In this document: one piece after another, positions 36,228 through 44,607 of the stretch
Numbering within the stretch: the stretch's first letter is position 1
How the letters are laid out: each line of letters starts with the position of its first letter
Assembly (NCBI GenBank): GCA_038230215.1
Contig: JBBRNR010000009.1
Coordinates: 1-64,000 of the forward strand
Source: DASVRZ01 sp038230215
GTDB taxonomy: Bacteria; Verrucomicrobiota; Verrucomicrobiia; Chthoniobacterales; DASVRZ01
Length of the DNA: 64,000 bases
Direction of reading: 5' to 3'
Translations under genes and position numbers: made by a program
The notes under the pieces: generated by a model
The model's database searches: none
The model's input: only the letters and a program-made list of their open reading frames with translations
Told to the model about the DNA's origin: nothing

Positions 36228-36979
36228 ACACTCCCCGGCTTCGGATGTTTGCCGGGCCCAACGGTTCAGGAAAAAGCGAACTCAAGCAGTATCTCCCCTC
36301 TGCTCTACTCGGCATCTACCTCAATGCCGACGAGGTGGAAGAGAAACTTCGGCGAGACGGCCTCTGGGATCTGGGCCGCTATCAACTCCCGCTCGAATCC
36401 GAAGAAATCAGCAGCTTCTTTCGCACGTCCTCGTTTCTAGCCTCGGCTGGCTTGGCCGATCTCGCTGCGCAGATCACTTTCGCCGACAACTGCCTCCGGG
36501 TTCCTAAAGAACAGGTCAACTCCTACCTCGCGTCTGTCGCGATTGATTTTCTCCGGCAAAAGCTTCTGGAGCACCGCATCTCCTTCACATTGGAGACCGT
36601 CATGTCGCACACTGGAAAAGTAGACCTGCTCGCCCAAGCCCAGCAACTCGGCTACCGTACTTACCTCTACTTTATCGCCACCGACGATCCCGACATTAAC
36701 ATCTCTCGCGTGCGCAATCGCGTGAGCCGTGGTGGCCACGGAGTTCCGCCCGACAAAATTCGGGAACGCTACTTTCGTTCTCTGGATCTTCTTATGGATG
36801 CTTTAAAGCATACCGACCGAGGCTACATCTTTGATAACTCACAAGAGGGCGTCGACCATACCTGGCTGGCCGAAGTGACCGGTGGTAGAGAGTTGGAAAT
36901 CAAAACCGATGAGATACCTGTATGGTTTAAACAGGCCGTTTTGGATAAGATTCCCACAGAAAATGGCACCGTCCGGTAA
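36224..36979 (+). CDS. Zeta toxin-like P-loop kinase
   Basis: A 251-residue protein from GTG 36224. The P-loop GPNGSGKS (residues 11-18) and the following YLNADEVEEKLR match zeta/PezT-type toxins and their relatives, which phosphorylate UDP-N-acetylglucosamine or similar substrates. The segment FTLETVMSHTGKVDLLAQA and YFIATDDPDINISRVRNRVSRGGHGVP (shown in part) are typical of the zeta-like AAA branch, with the RVxxRVxxGGHxVP motif. It overlaps its probable antitoxin gene by 4 bp. The target in this organism is unknown. Confidence 0.83.
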   Translation: MNTPRLRMFAGPNGSGKSELKQYLPSALLGIYLNADEVEEKLRRDGLWDLGRYQLPLESEEISSFFRTSSFLASAGLADLAAQITFADNCLRVPKEQVNSYLASVAIDFLRQKLLEHRISFTLETVMSHTGKVDLLAQAQQLGYRTYLYFIATDDPDINISRVRNRVSRGGHGVPPDKIRERYFRSLDLLMDALKHTDRGYIFDNSQEGVDHTWLAEVTGGRELEIKTDEIPVWFKQAVLDKIPTENGTVR

Positions 36980-37064
36980 ATCTATTTCCCAAAATCCAGC
37001 GAAGTTCCATTTCGGCTCTCCCGGGCGGGCGGCCAGAGCAGCGTCAATGGATGTGCGTTGACCA

Positions 37065-38167
37065 CTACTTCTTCGGGCTCGAAAAAAGGCCCTCCGCCTC
37101 GGCTGCGCCTGTGACCTTCACCGTCGCCACATCTTCAAAACGGGGGAATGTATGATTCTTTCCGGCTTCCTCAGCATCGGGATATAGCACCCCCGGCAGA
37201 CGGGTGATCTTCTCGAAAAGCCACCGATTCTCCACGTCGCCCGTTGAAATATCCGCCCCGGGTTCTTGCGGCTTCCGAGTAATCGACAGCGTTCCATAAG
37301 GCTGCTCGTTTTTGGTTAGAACATACGGATCAGAGCCGTCCATCTCAGCACCATGTCCCATGCCTACCCGGATCGTCTCCAGCTTGCCATCCTTTCCGAT
37401 CCCCTCGCCTTCGACAAACGTCGGATCGTTCGTGCCATATCCCATTTCATCGTGCCACGAGGCTTTTCTGATGAGTGAACCCTCACTCCACTCAAGAAAC
37501 TGCGACTCTCCCCAAATGGCGCGGCGTGGCGATTTGAAAAATAGCCGGACATATTTCCCGGCGTTTGCCGGTTCGCCCATCGCTGAGGCGAGGAGATTAA
37601 GTCGATGCTTCACTGGATCGAAGCGCAGCAGGTAATGCTCTTGAAAATACTTGTCCACCTCCCCGGCAAAGATCACTTCTGGCACGCCATCTCCGCTCAG
37701 ATCCACCAACTTAAAAGGCTCCGTCGCAGGTGTGACTGGCATGTAATCATCTCCGTTTTTTCCATCCCATTTCCATCCCTTTGGCCGCCAGACCGTCTCG
37801 ATCTTCCAGAGCCCACGCAACTTCCATTTGCCGTCAGTCCATTCGGTAAACGCCACCCCAGCCATTTCCTCGCCCGCACCTGCAGCGAGCTCCGCCAAGG
37901 CATACGCCGTCCCCGTTTTGAAAAAATCGCCACCAATACGAACTCGCCCGTCTTCGTGATCGTGGACTCGGGTTGGGCGTTTGCTTGCGGTGGAAGTGTC
38001 GGAAGCAAGACTTTCAATTGCTTTTCCGCTGACTCGCGAACGGTCGACGGCTGATCAAGCGAGACGACCATCTTCCCCAGCTCGACATCGCGCTCCTGCG
38101 CGAGGAGCAGCAAAGAAGAAGCGAACGACTCAATGACAACCAGCAAAACGAATGATTTAAATGACAT
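37065..38167 (-). pseudogene. Exported protein gene split by a single frameshift
   Basis: The N-terminal part (from ATG 38167; signal peptide MSFKSFVLLVVIESFASSLLLLA, then mature protein to about residue 82) and the C-terminal part (277 residues ending at 37065) lie in adjacent frames. They join naturally near 37921-37935 if one base is restored in a run of six T (minus strand), giving IFFKTGTAYALAELAAG. The combined protein would be about 368 residues. The C-terminal part has VDLSGDGVPEVIFAGEVDK, like FG-GAP/VCBS-type secreted proteins, and WRPKGWKWDGKNGDDY. The function is unknown. A sequencing error is an equally good explanation. Confidence 0.65.
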
Positions 38168-38443
38168 TACCTCGAATTTAACCGGAAGGAGCCGTTATCG
38201 TCCACTGGACATCGGCTCGAAAAGCACCCCGCAGCCCTGTCATTGATGCCGTTTCTATCTTCTCATTCTCTGACTCCAGTTTAAAGTTCAATAGACAATT
38301 CATTGTGCAGAAAGCTTTCACTATTTCACTCTATTCTGCGCCAGAATTTATTATCTGAAGGCTGCCATTAGCTAGCTCAAGCTGTTTTAATACGCATGGA
38401 GTTCCATTGTTATTAAAGTCGCAGGCACGGCAAGCTCCGTCCA
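38168..38443. other. AT-richer intergenic stretch, no gene seen
   Basis: About 275 bp between the frameshifted gene and the 42-bp repeat array. Base composition is visibly more AT-rich than the surroundings. I see no credible ORF, tRNA or strong hairpin. The end (about 38421-38443, GCAGGCACGG...CTCCGTCC) may be a decayed extra repeat unit. Confidence 0.4.
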
Positions 38444-38631
38444 AGTTGGGTCCTGGGGAAATGTTCTTTCATCTTGCAGGCCGGAGTTTGGGTGAAGTGT
38501 GCCGATGTTTAAGTCGAACAGAAATTAGTTTGGGCGGAGCCTTCAGGAGTTTGGGTGGCGTAAGAATGTTTCTGGTTTTTGCAGGTAGGAGTTTGGGTGC
38601 AGCGAGAATGTTTCTAGTTTTTGCAAGAATT
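38444..38631. repeat. 42-bp tandem repeat array (AGTTTGGGTG units)
   Basis: Units begin with AGTT(T)GGG at 38444, 38485, 38527, 38548 and 38590, so the spacing is 41, 42, 21 and 42 bp. The last two units are most alike (AGTTTGGGTG, then AGAATGTTTCT(G/A)GTTTTTGCA). The 21-bp step suggests a half-unit. In the plus frame they encode GRSLG.ARMFLVFA repeats, in the minus frame PKLLPAKTRNIL. Neither reading looks like a functional protein. The array ends just before the inverted repeat at 38651. Confidence 0.7.
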
Positions 38632-38650
38632 TTATTTAGAGCGCATTGCA

Positions 38651-38782
38651 AAAAGTTTGTTGTAGCGTCGAGCCTGTGGCTCGATGGGCTTGGTGGCAGA
38701 GGGATTTCTTTCGAGCCATAGGCTCCCACTACCAACCCAGCCAGGATGCAACGGTCCATGCACGACTTATGAGACGCCCTCT
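38651..38782 (+). repeat. Left long inverted repeat of a 1.1-kb segment
   Basis: About 132 bp matching, in reverse complement, 39642-39775 with few differences. Shared blocks include GTTGTAGCGTCGAGCC, GGGCTTGGTGGCAGAGGGAT, CGAGCCATAGGCTC, AACGGTCCATGCAC and AGACGCCCTCT. Inside each copy, CGTCGAGCC...GGCTCGA and CGAGCCATAGGCTCG form further hairpins. Confidence 0.85.
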
Positions 38783-38925
38783 GAGAGCGGCTACTTGGTC
38801 ATTGGGTTGCCGTCGCACTTGCCACAGCCACGAAGGGGAAGCCACCATTCTTAAATTTTATTTTGGATAACTGTTGACCCATGTGGATGGCGGTCTCACT
38901 ACTGGTTCTTAACTTATTCAAAACT

Positions 38926-39642
38926 ATGGCTAATTCTGAACAATCTTTTGCTGATCGTCTGCAACGCGGGAATTCTTTATAAGCAGCCATTGCGGCGATG
39001 ACTCCTGCTTTTGTGCCGGTCGATACCACGCTGGCTCCCATCAGTTTCAAGGCATTCCTGGTTTCCGTTCTGGCAGCCAACGATCTCGTCGCCACGACCA
39101 CGGCGGAGTGGAATGATCCCGTGGGAGAACGTCAGGATGCCTCCACCAGCATTCAAGCGCGGACCACGCAATCCCTCGGTTTCGTGAAGAGCAACAAGGC
39201 TTGGGATAAGAAGTTGCCCTCGATCAAACTCGCGGCCGACAAAGTGCGCGATGTGAAGGCTCCCCGACCGAAGACGCCAGTGCTGACGTCGCCTGCAAAA
39301 CCCGTGCGGAAAAAAATCGCCCGTGGCGGTGGAAGCTTCGGCGACATCGCGCTGAACTTCGGGAAATATGTGGCTGCGCTAACGCAACTGACAGGTTATG
39401 TGCCGGTCGATCCGACCATTTCGCTGGCGGCTTTGAGTGCGGCGAAGACGGAGTTTGATACTTTGAACGAGACGGTCTCCAGCAAGGAAATCGCCCTGAC
39501 GAATGCGCAAGGTGATCGCAGCGATCTCTATGATGCCGAGGACGGCTTGAGTGTGAAAATGCTGGCAATCAAGGAAGCTGTAAAGGGTCAATACGGGCAG
39601 AAAAGTCCGGAGTATCTGTCGGTCAAAGGCATCAAACTTTAA
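38926..39642 (+). pseudogene. Gene within inverted repeats, in-frame stop at codon 19
   Basis: From ATG 38926 the frame reads MANSEQSFADRLQRGNSL, then TAA (38980-38982), then AAIAAMTPAFVPVDTTLAP and on, uninterrupted, to TAA 39640-39642 (238 codons). The pre-stop part looks like a proper N-terminus, so a sense codon probably became TAA. A shorter product could start at ATG 38998 (214 residues). The protein is helical, Ala/Lys-rich, with a Lys/Arg/Pro linker (KAPRPKTPVLTSPAKPVRKK) and the ending YGQKSPEYLSVKGIKL. It recalls small paralogous hypothetical proteins common in Verrucomicrobia and Bacteroidetes. No function is known to me. Confidence 0.6.
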
Positions 39643-39775
39643 GAGGGCGTCTAATAAGTTGTGCATGGACCGTTTGCATCATGGATGGGTTTGTAGCGTC
39701 GAGCCTATGGCTCGAAAGACATCCCTCTGCCACCAAGCCCATCGAGCCACAGGCTCGACGCTACAACTGACTTTT
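39642..39775 (-). repeat. Right long inverted repeat of the 1.1-kb segment
   Basis: Reverse-complement partner of 38651-38782. It begins on the last base of the enclosed gene's stop codon (AGAGGGCGTCT) and ends near CAACTGACTTTT. Relative to the left copy it keeps a more complete inner palindrome (GAGCCATAGGCTCGACGCTAC in reverse complement). No transposase gene lies between the copies. Confidence 0.85.
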
Positions 39776-39851
39776 ACGACGCCTTTTAAAGAAAATGACG
39801 GCAGTGAGTCGGTTGTTCTAAGAAAGTGATGCGGCGGCGCGTGTTGCAGGT

Positions 39852-40355
39852 ATGAGATCATTGAAAGTCGTCGTGCCGTGTCCCAAGCAGTGGGATGAAT
39901 TGACCGGAGGAGCGAGTCGGCGTTTCTGCGATCATTGCCAGAAAGATGTGCACAATCTTTCGCTGGCATCGCCGAGGGAAACGGCGCGGCTGGCCCGTCA
40001 GGTAGAGGCGGGAGAGAGGGTTTGCGTGGCGTATTTCCAGACTCCCACGGGAACGATCCAGCATCGTGCTTCGCGCTGGCCGCGCTGGGTGGCCGGGTTG
40101 CAATCGATCCTGGCGGTATTGCTGCCGATGAGTGCAGTCAATATGCAAGCAGAAGCGCCTGCAAAGGGTGGCGAACATCGCGGTGTGCGCCTCGGTGTGG
40201 ATGGCGAGATCGTGATAGGGAAAGTAGCCCCTTCTCCGAAGCCGACCCCCACTCCACCGATCATTCGCGGGGAAGCGGTGGTGTCGCTTATGCCCCATAT
40301 GATTCTGGGGGAGCCTGTAGGGGTGCCGGCGTCAACGCCCACTCCGAAGCCGTAG
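39852..40355 (+). CDS. Four-cysteine membrane protein with Pro/Thr-rich tail
   Basis: A 167-residue protein. The N-terminus has CPKQWDEL (Cys10), RFCDHCQKDVHNLS (Cys26, Cys29) and RVCVAYF (Cys58), a zinc-ribbon-like four-Cys layout that I associate with anonymous Verrucomicrobial and Planctomycete proteins. One membrane helix follows at about 82-98 (VAGLQSILAVLLPMSAV), then a Gly- and Pro/Thr-rich tail (SPKPTPTPPIIRG, STPTPKP), probably outside. Metal binding and role are inferred, not shown. Confidence 0.65.
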   Translation: MRSLKVVVPCPKQWDELTGGASRRFCDHCQKDVHNLSLASPRETARLARQVEAGERVCVAYFQTPTGTIQHRASRWPRWVAGLQSILAVLLPMSAVNMQAEAPAKGGEHRGVRLGVDGEIVIGKVAPSPKPTPTPPIIRGEAVVSLMPHMILGEPVGVPASTPTPKP

Positions 40356-40442
40356 ATGGGCGGCTCCTGATTTCTCCTAAAGAGGAACGTGGAAAACCAC
40401 TAGACGTGGCTGGTTTCTCCATCCGGGTTGCAGAGACTTGGA

Positions 40443-41201
40443 CTAGTGGTCGAGTTTGGTGAGGACGAAGGCGGCGAGGAAGCCGAGGACGGTGATGAGC
40501 CCCGCAAAGTCGTGGGCTTCCTCAAAGGCCTCGGGGATCATGGTGTCGGCGAGCATAGCAAGAATGGCTCCGGCGGCAATGGCGGTGGTCCCGGCGATGA
40601 TGTCGGCGGAGAAGTGGCTGAAGATGCTGTAACCGAGGAGCGAGGCGATGCCGGAGATGAGGGCGATGCCACCCCAGACGCTAAAGACGTAGGCGGCGGA
40701 GCGTTTCGCCTGGCGCATCCCAGCGGAGGACGACAAGCCCTCGGGCAGGTTGGAAAGGAAGATGGCGACGACGGCGACCCAGCTGACGCGGCCCCCGCCA
40801 ATGAGGCTTACGCCGATGACGATGGATTCCGGGATGCCATCAAGGAGCGCGCCGACGGCGATGGAGAGGCCGCTGCCGCTGTTTTCCTTTTCGGTGGCTT
40901 GCTGGGTGCCGGAGCGCTTGCGATGTTTGCCGCCCGCACGGTTCACGAGCCAATTGGCCCCGGTATAAATCGCCGCGCCGCCGACGAAGCCGATGGCAGT
41001 GGAGTCAAATCCGCCGCGTTTGTAGGCTTCTTCCATGAGGTCGAAGGAGAGCGCGGAGATGAGGACGCCGCTGCCAAAGGCCATGATGGCTGCGATGAGA
41101 CGTTGGGGGATTTTTAGGTAAAACCCAGCTGACGCGCCGATGAGCAGGGCCGAGCCGGCGAGCCAGCCCCAAAATCCTGCCTGAATCCAGATGGGAAACA
41201 T
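40443..41201 (-). CDS. ZIP family metal transporter
   Basis: A 252-residue membrane protein with about eight helices. The ZIP metal-site helices are visible: GALLDGIPESIVIGVSL (His-free HxxxE-like, with DGIPE) and FLSNLPEGLSSSAGM. A basic loop (RAGGKHRKRSGTQQATEKEN) separates helices 3 and 4, as in ZIP proteins. ATG 41201 (MFPIWIQAGFWG) is preferred; an ATG 20 codons upstream adds a charged leader. It probably imports or equilibrates Zn or other divalent ions. Specificity is not evident. Confidence 0.8.
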   Translation of the reverse strand: MFPIWIQAGFWGWLAGSALLIGASAGFYLKIPQRLIAAIMAFGSGVLISALSFDLMEEAYKRGGFDSTAIGFVGGAAIYTGANWLVNRAGGKHRKRSGTQQATEKENSGSGLSIAVGALLDGIPESIVIGVSLIGGGRVSWVAVVAIFLSNLPEGLSSSAGMRQAKRSAAYVFSVWGGIALISGIASLLGYSIFSHFSADIIAGTTAIAAGAILAMLADTMIPEAFEEAHDFAGLITVLGFLAAFVLTKLDH

Positions 41202-41257
41202 TCTGCTGCTAAATCGAATCTCGCCCAAGATTCGTTCCTTAAAAACGTCAGCATATT

Positions 41258-41509
41258 TCAAGGTGGAGCCCGAAAATGTGCCGACGTTGATGAGTCGGTC
41301 TTTTTTAAGTTGTCGGGCTTGTGCGCGGCCTGGGCACCGGTTTTGTCGCTTTCGACTAGATATTCCGGGTTGTCCGGCGAGGCCGCCAGGCGATGCGATT
41401 TAATCTTGATGGGCGCGGTGAGTTTCTTTTTCACAGTGCCTTGGATGGGGCCTTGGGTGGAGTTCCATTCGACTTTGTCGCCGGGTTGCAGGGATTTTGA
41501 TTTCGCCAT
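41258..41509 (-). CDS. DUF2945 (HVA1-like) small protein
   Basis: An 83-residue basic protein from ATG 41509 (MAKSKSLQPGDKVEWN). GDKVEWNSTQGPIQGTVKKKL and the NPEYLVESDKTGAQAAHKPDNLKK ending match the DUF2945/HVA1 Tudor-like domain. Function is unclear in bacteria. The longer upstream frame is unlikely to be translated. Confidence 0.82.
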   Translation of the reverse strand: MAKSKSLQPGDKVEWNSTQGPIQGTVKKKLTAPIKIKSHRLAASPDNPEYLVESDKTGAQAAHKPDNLKKTDSSTSAHFRAPP

Positions 41510-41695
41510 GTTAGCAGAAACGGATGGAAGTCGGCTGTCGGCCCTCGAAAAGCGCACCTTTGGGTAGTTCTGCACGGCCGGGAAAGGCGCGCTGACGTTA
41601 TCGCATACATGGACTCCATCAAGATGCTTATCGGCGCTGCCATTGGTAAAACGCTCGACGATTCCCTCCAAGGCCGCATCGCGCTCTAACTCCGA

Positions 41696-42157
41696 TCAAG
41701 CGGCGGCCTGAGTGCCGAGGAAATGTGCCTGGAGCGCCTCATTGCGAAATTGGAAAATCCGCTCGATGTCTGGTTTCACCAGCCAGCTGTGCACTAGAAA
41801 ATCGAACGCCACGGCATAGCGCACCCGATCTCCCACCAGCGTGCCGCCATTACTGGCCTCGAAGGTGTGCTGGTGAATCCACTGACGATACGGGCCGCGC
41901 ACCTGTTCATCGACGAAACGAAACGGCGGCTCCCAGCCGGTGATTCTCGCCCGCCAACGCAATGGCACGCCATGCACCCGCAGCCGGTAATCGATGATTG
42001 TCCCCTCGCCCATCTGGATCGGAGTGGGCGTGACGATGTGAAATTGCAACAACGGCGGTGTCAGCGCATCGAGATTCGCCGCATCTGCAAAAAACGGAAA
42101 CACTTCCTCGGGTGTTAACGGCAACCAAAGCTCAGAAGAAAATTCATGGATTCGCAT
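41696..42157 (-). CDS. SRPBCC/START-like ligand-binding protein
   Basis: A 153-residue protein. The start at ATG 42157 (MRIHEFSSELWLPLTPEEVFPFFADAAN, shown in part) fits the family, with LDALTPPLLQFHIVTP, GTIIDYRLRVHGVPLRWRARITGW and FVDEQVRGPYRQWIHQHTFE, which are typical of the SRPBCC ligand-binding fold found next to epimerases and cyclases. The ligand is unknown. It lies alone upstream of the tRNA gene, on the opposite strand. Confidence 0.8.
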   Translation of the reverse strand: MRIHEFSSELWLPLTPEEVFPFFADAANLDALTPPLLQFHIVTPTPIQMGEGTIIDYRLRVHGVPLRWRARITGWEPPFRFVDEQVRGPYRQWIHQHTFEASNGGTLVGDRVRYAVAFDFLVHSWLVKPDIERIFQFRNEALQAHFLGTQAAA

Positions 42158-42308
42158 CTCACCAGATTCGCCCGAACGACCACGGCGGTTGCTGGAAATG
42201 TCCGGTTGCATGTGAGTTCCATTCCATTCTGGGAACTCTGGCCCGATGAAAAAAATTATCGCGTGACAAGCCACGCGCTCTGGATATTCTACCCCTCCCG
42301 CAACGAAC

Positions 42309-42381
42309 GGGGTCTTAGCTCAGTTGGTAGAGCGCCTCAATGGCATTGAGGAGGTCAGGGGTTCGAATCCCCTAGGCTCCA
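42309..42381 (+). tRNA. tRNA-Ala (anticodon GGC)
   Basis: A 73-nt cloverleaf. The acceptor GGGGTCT pairs with AGGCTCC (two G-U pairs); the D arm is AGCTCAGTTGGTAGAGC; the anticodon stem CCTCA/TGAGG holds loop ATGGCAT with GGC at 342-344; the T arm is AGGGGTTCGAATCCCCT. Discriminator A at 42381, CCA not encoded. GGC reads GCC/GCU alanine codons. Confidence 0.95.
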
Positions 42382-42435
42382 CGTTATTCACTGTTCGGAG
42401 TTGGCTTGTCTTTCTGAGGCTGTTAGTTTTTCGGA

Positions 42436-43317
42436 ATGAAATCGCATAATTTCCTTCGTGGTGCGCGTGTTTATCTCTCCGGCCCGATGGATTTCGTGGC
42501 TTCCCGGGCGAATGAAAAGAAATTTGGCTGGCGCAATCGCATTGGCGATTTCCTGCGGTCCTACGGCGCGGTGGTTTTCGATCCGTGGCACAAGCCGACG
42601 GTGCGCGGGTTGCATCAGTATGGGCTCGAAGATGTGAACACGATCGATGTGCGCGACAACTGGACTTTTGCTCAAGGTCAGGAGGGCGATGAAACCCGTG
42701 CCGACTGCGCAGAGAAATTCTGGGAAACGCTCCACATCGACTTGCGCATGGTGGATACGAGCGATTTCACGATTGCCTATGTGCCGACGAATATTTACAG
42801 CGTAGGGACGGTCCACGAGATCGTGTTGTCGCGGTTGCAGTTTAAGCCGGTGCTGTTCGTTACGCCGCCTGTGACTTTCCCCGCTTTGGACGAGTTGCGT
42901 TTACATCTGGCGGATGATCCGAAAGGCCTTGAGCTGATCGAACGCCTGTCTGTGGAAGCTCCGATCAAGCCCAACCCGAAAGGCATCCCGAGTCTCTGGT
43001 ATATGCCATTGATCGGCGGCGGGCATTTCTTCGATGGCTTCGGTTTCCAAGGTCACAGCAGCCGGTTTGGCTGGGAAAACATGCCGGTGGACGATCAGGA
43101 AAAAGCGCATCCACCGCAGAATCCGCTGCTGCCATTTCTAGAAAAACTGGCCCGCGAAGTGCCGAAGCGTTGGGACAACAAGCTCAAGCAATACGTGCAA
43201 AACGACGACTGGCTGCTCTGGGAGCTGGGCAGCGCTGCGGCTGAAGGCGAGGTTATTCAGGATTCGCCGATGGAAGACGAGCGCCAGGTGAATCTGCCGT
43301 TGTTTCCGGACGAATAA
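42436..43317 (+). CDS. Nucleoside 2-deoxyribosyltransferase-like protein
   Basis: A 293-residue soluble protein. The N-terminal RVYLSGPMDF and IGDFLRSYGAVVFDPW are like nucleoside 2-deoxyribosyltransferase-fold proteins (VYLAGP start). DLRMVDTSDFTIAYVPTNIYSVGTVHEIVLS (shown in part) corresponds to the D-x-A/x-x-P-x-x-x-x-G-T-x-x-E signature, with the catalytic Glu in VHEI. The C-terminal half (about 160-293) is extra and unrecognised, with IPSLWYMPLIGGGHFFDGFG. The substrate is unknown. Confidence 0.6.
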   Translation: MKSHNFLRGARVYLSGPMDFVASRANEKKFGWRNRIGDFLRSYGAVVFDPWHKPTVRGLHQYGLEDVNTIDVRDNWTFAQGQEGDETRADCAEKFWETLHIDLRMVDTSDFTIAYVPTNIYSVGTVHEIVLSRLQFKPVLFVTPPVTFPALDELRLHLADDPKGLELIERLSVEAPIKPNPKGIPSLWYMPLIGGGHFFDGFGFQGHSSRFGWENMPVDDQEKAHPPQNPLLPFLEKLAREVPKRWDNKLKQYVQNDDWLLWELGSAAAEGEVIQDSPMEDERQVNLPLFPDE

Positions 43318-43362
43318 GCGAGAGGGCTGACTTCCGTTTCGGACGTCGAATCGCTCAGGGAG

Positions 43363-43824
43363 CTATTTCGATCCGAGGCTCTTCGTGAAAGCGGCGTCGT
43401 CGGCGTCCAAGTAATCGAAGAGTGTGCTGGTCTTCGGATCGATCCCGAGAGGGGCGCATTCCTGTTCAAACCATTCGCGCTTGCTCGGGTCCTCGAACGG
43501 GCGGTAATTCTCCAGGCGGTCGCTCCATTCGCGCACTTCCTGGGGCGTCTTCGACAATCCGTTTTTGTCGAGCCACGCAGCCACTTCCTCGTCGCTGACA
43601 CCAGTTTCCACCTGGGCCTTAAAGTCGGCCCCGCGCACTTCCTTAAAGCCGAAAAGCATGTTGTCGAGTGGGCAATCGAAATGGTATTCGCCTAGTGTTC
43701 CGGCGATGAAGGAGCGGCATTTATCGAGGGTGCGGCTGAGGATCACATAGTCGTGAATGCGCTGGCGCGGACTGCGGGGAGTTTCTTGAGTAAGGTTTTT
43801 TGAGTTGGGTAGTGTTGTGTTCAT
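43363..43824 (-). CDS. DUF5069 domain protein
   Basis: A 153-residue soluble protein. SPRQRIHDYVILSRTLDKCRSF, LGEYHFDCPLDNMLFGF, and EEVAAWLDKNGLSKTPQEVREWSD are the conserved segments of the DUF5069 family, frequent in Verrucomicrobiota. No catalytic residues are established. It converges with the upstream NDT-like gene. Confidence 0.8.
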   Translation of the reverse strand: MNTTLPNSKNLTQETPRSPRQRIHDYVILSRTLDKCRSFIAGTLGEYHFDCPLDNMLFGFKEVRGADFKAQVETGVSDEEVAAWLDKNGLSKTPQEVREWSDRLENYRPFEDPSKREWFEQECAPLGIDPKTSTLFDYLDADDAAFTKSLGSK

Positions 43825-44049
43825 GATGTAAATGCGTTGCTGTTTTTCGGCTATCCCGGACGGGCCATGTCTATGGAAGTCCGTGCAACAATCGTCCTTC
43901 GCTGGGCGGACGAGTGTAGGAAAAAGGCTTTAAGCGTTTTCCATGATCTGCTTGAGGCGCACAAGATATTCCTCAATCTGACGCTCCGGTATGTCGCCGA
44001 GAAATTTGGCCACGACATCTTAAATAGTCCATAGCACCGAACCTATGCG

Positions 44050-44601
44050 CTATATCGAACGGTTGTGCGTGTCACGGTAGATGCGGGCGAGGTATTGGCG
44101 GGAGATGGCGACGTATTTTTCGGCCCATTCCTTGATGCCGTTTTGCTCGGATTCCGAAAGCGTTTTGATGACTTTCGCCGGGGAGCCGAGGACGAGGGAG
44201 CCGGGAGGGATGATGGTTTTCCCCGTCACGAGGGAGCCCGCTCCGATGATGCTGCGGTGGCCGATGACGGCTCCATCGAGAATGGTCGCGCCCATGCCGA
44301 TGAGGACTTCGTCCTCGACGGTGCAGGCGTGAACGATGGCCCCATGGCCGATGGTGACGTGTGCGCCGATCAGGCACGGGTAATCGTCGGCGATATGGAG
44401 GACCGCGCCGTCCTGCACGTTGGAATCGGGGCCGACGACGATGCGGTTGATGTCGCCGCGCAACACGGCGCTGAACCAGATGCTCACATTTTCACCTAAC
44501 TCGACTGCGCCCAGGACGGTGGCTGTGTTCGCGATGAAGGCGGTGGGATGAATCTGCGGCTGCGAGCCGAGATAAGTCTGGATGCGTTGGGCGAGTTCCA
44601 T
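44050..44601 (-). CDS. Gamma carbonic anhydrase family protein
   Basis: A 183-residue left-handed beta-helix protein. Hexapeptide repeats (GAVELGENVSIWFSAVLRGD, INRIVVGPDSNVQDGAVLHI) and the metal-site HVTIGHGAIVHACTVED and IGMGATILDG match the gamma carbonic anhydrase/YrdA group. His residues in VLHIADD, GHGAIVH are those that bind metal in the family. Many members lack measurable carbonic anhydrase activity, so the function is tentative. A TPR gene lies 6 bp upstream on the same strand. Confidence 0.88.
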   Translation of the reverse strand: MELAQRIQTYLGSQPQIHPTAFIANTATVLGAVELGENVSIWFSAVLRGDINRIVVGPDSNVQDGAVLHIADDYPCLIGAHVTIGHGAIVHACTVEDEVLIGMGATILDGAVIGHRSIIGAGSLVTGKTIIPPGSLVLGSPAKVIKTLSESEQNGIKEWAEKYVAISRQYLARIYRDTHNRSI

Positions 44602-44607
44602 GGTTAT

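Noticed and set aside
38407..38721. ORF of 104 codons over the second 42-bp array
   Set aside because: Repeat-derived GRSLG.ARMFLVFA peptide that then enters the inverted repeat; unlikely to be a functional gene, though recorded as a repeat.
43837..44034. 65-codon plus-strand ORF between the DUF5069 and carbonic anhydrase genes
   Set aside because: No recognisable motif, poor start context and no supporting neighbour; may be a decayed fragment, not enough to call.
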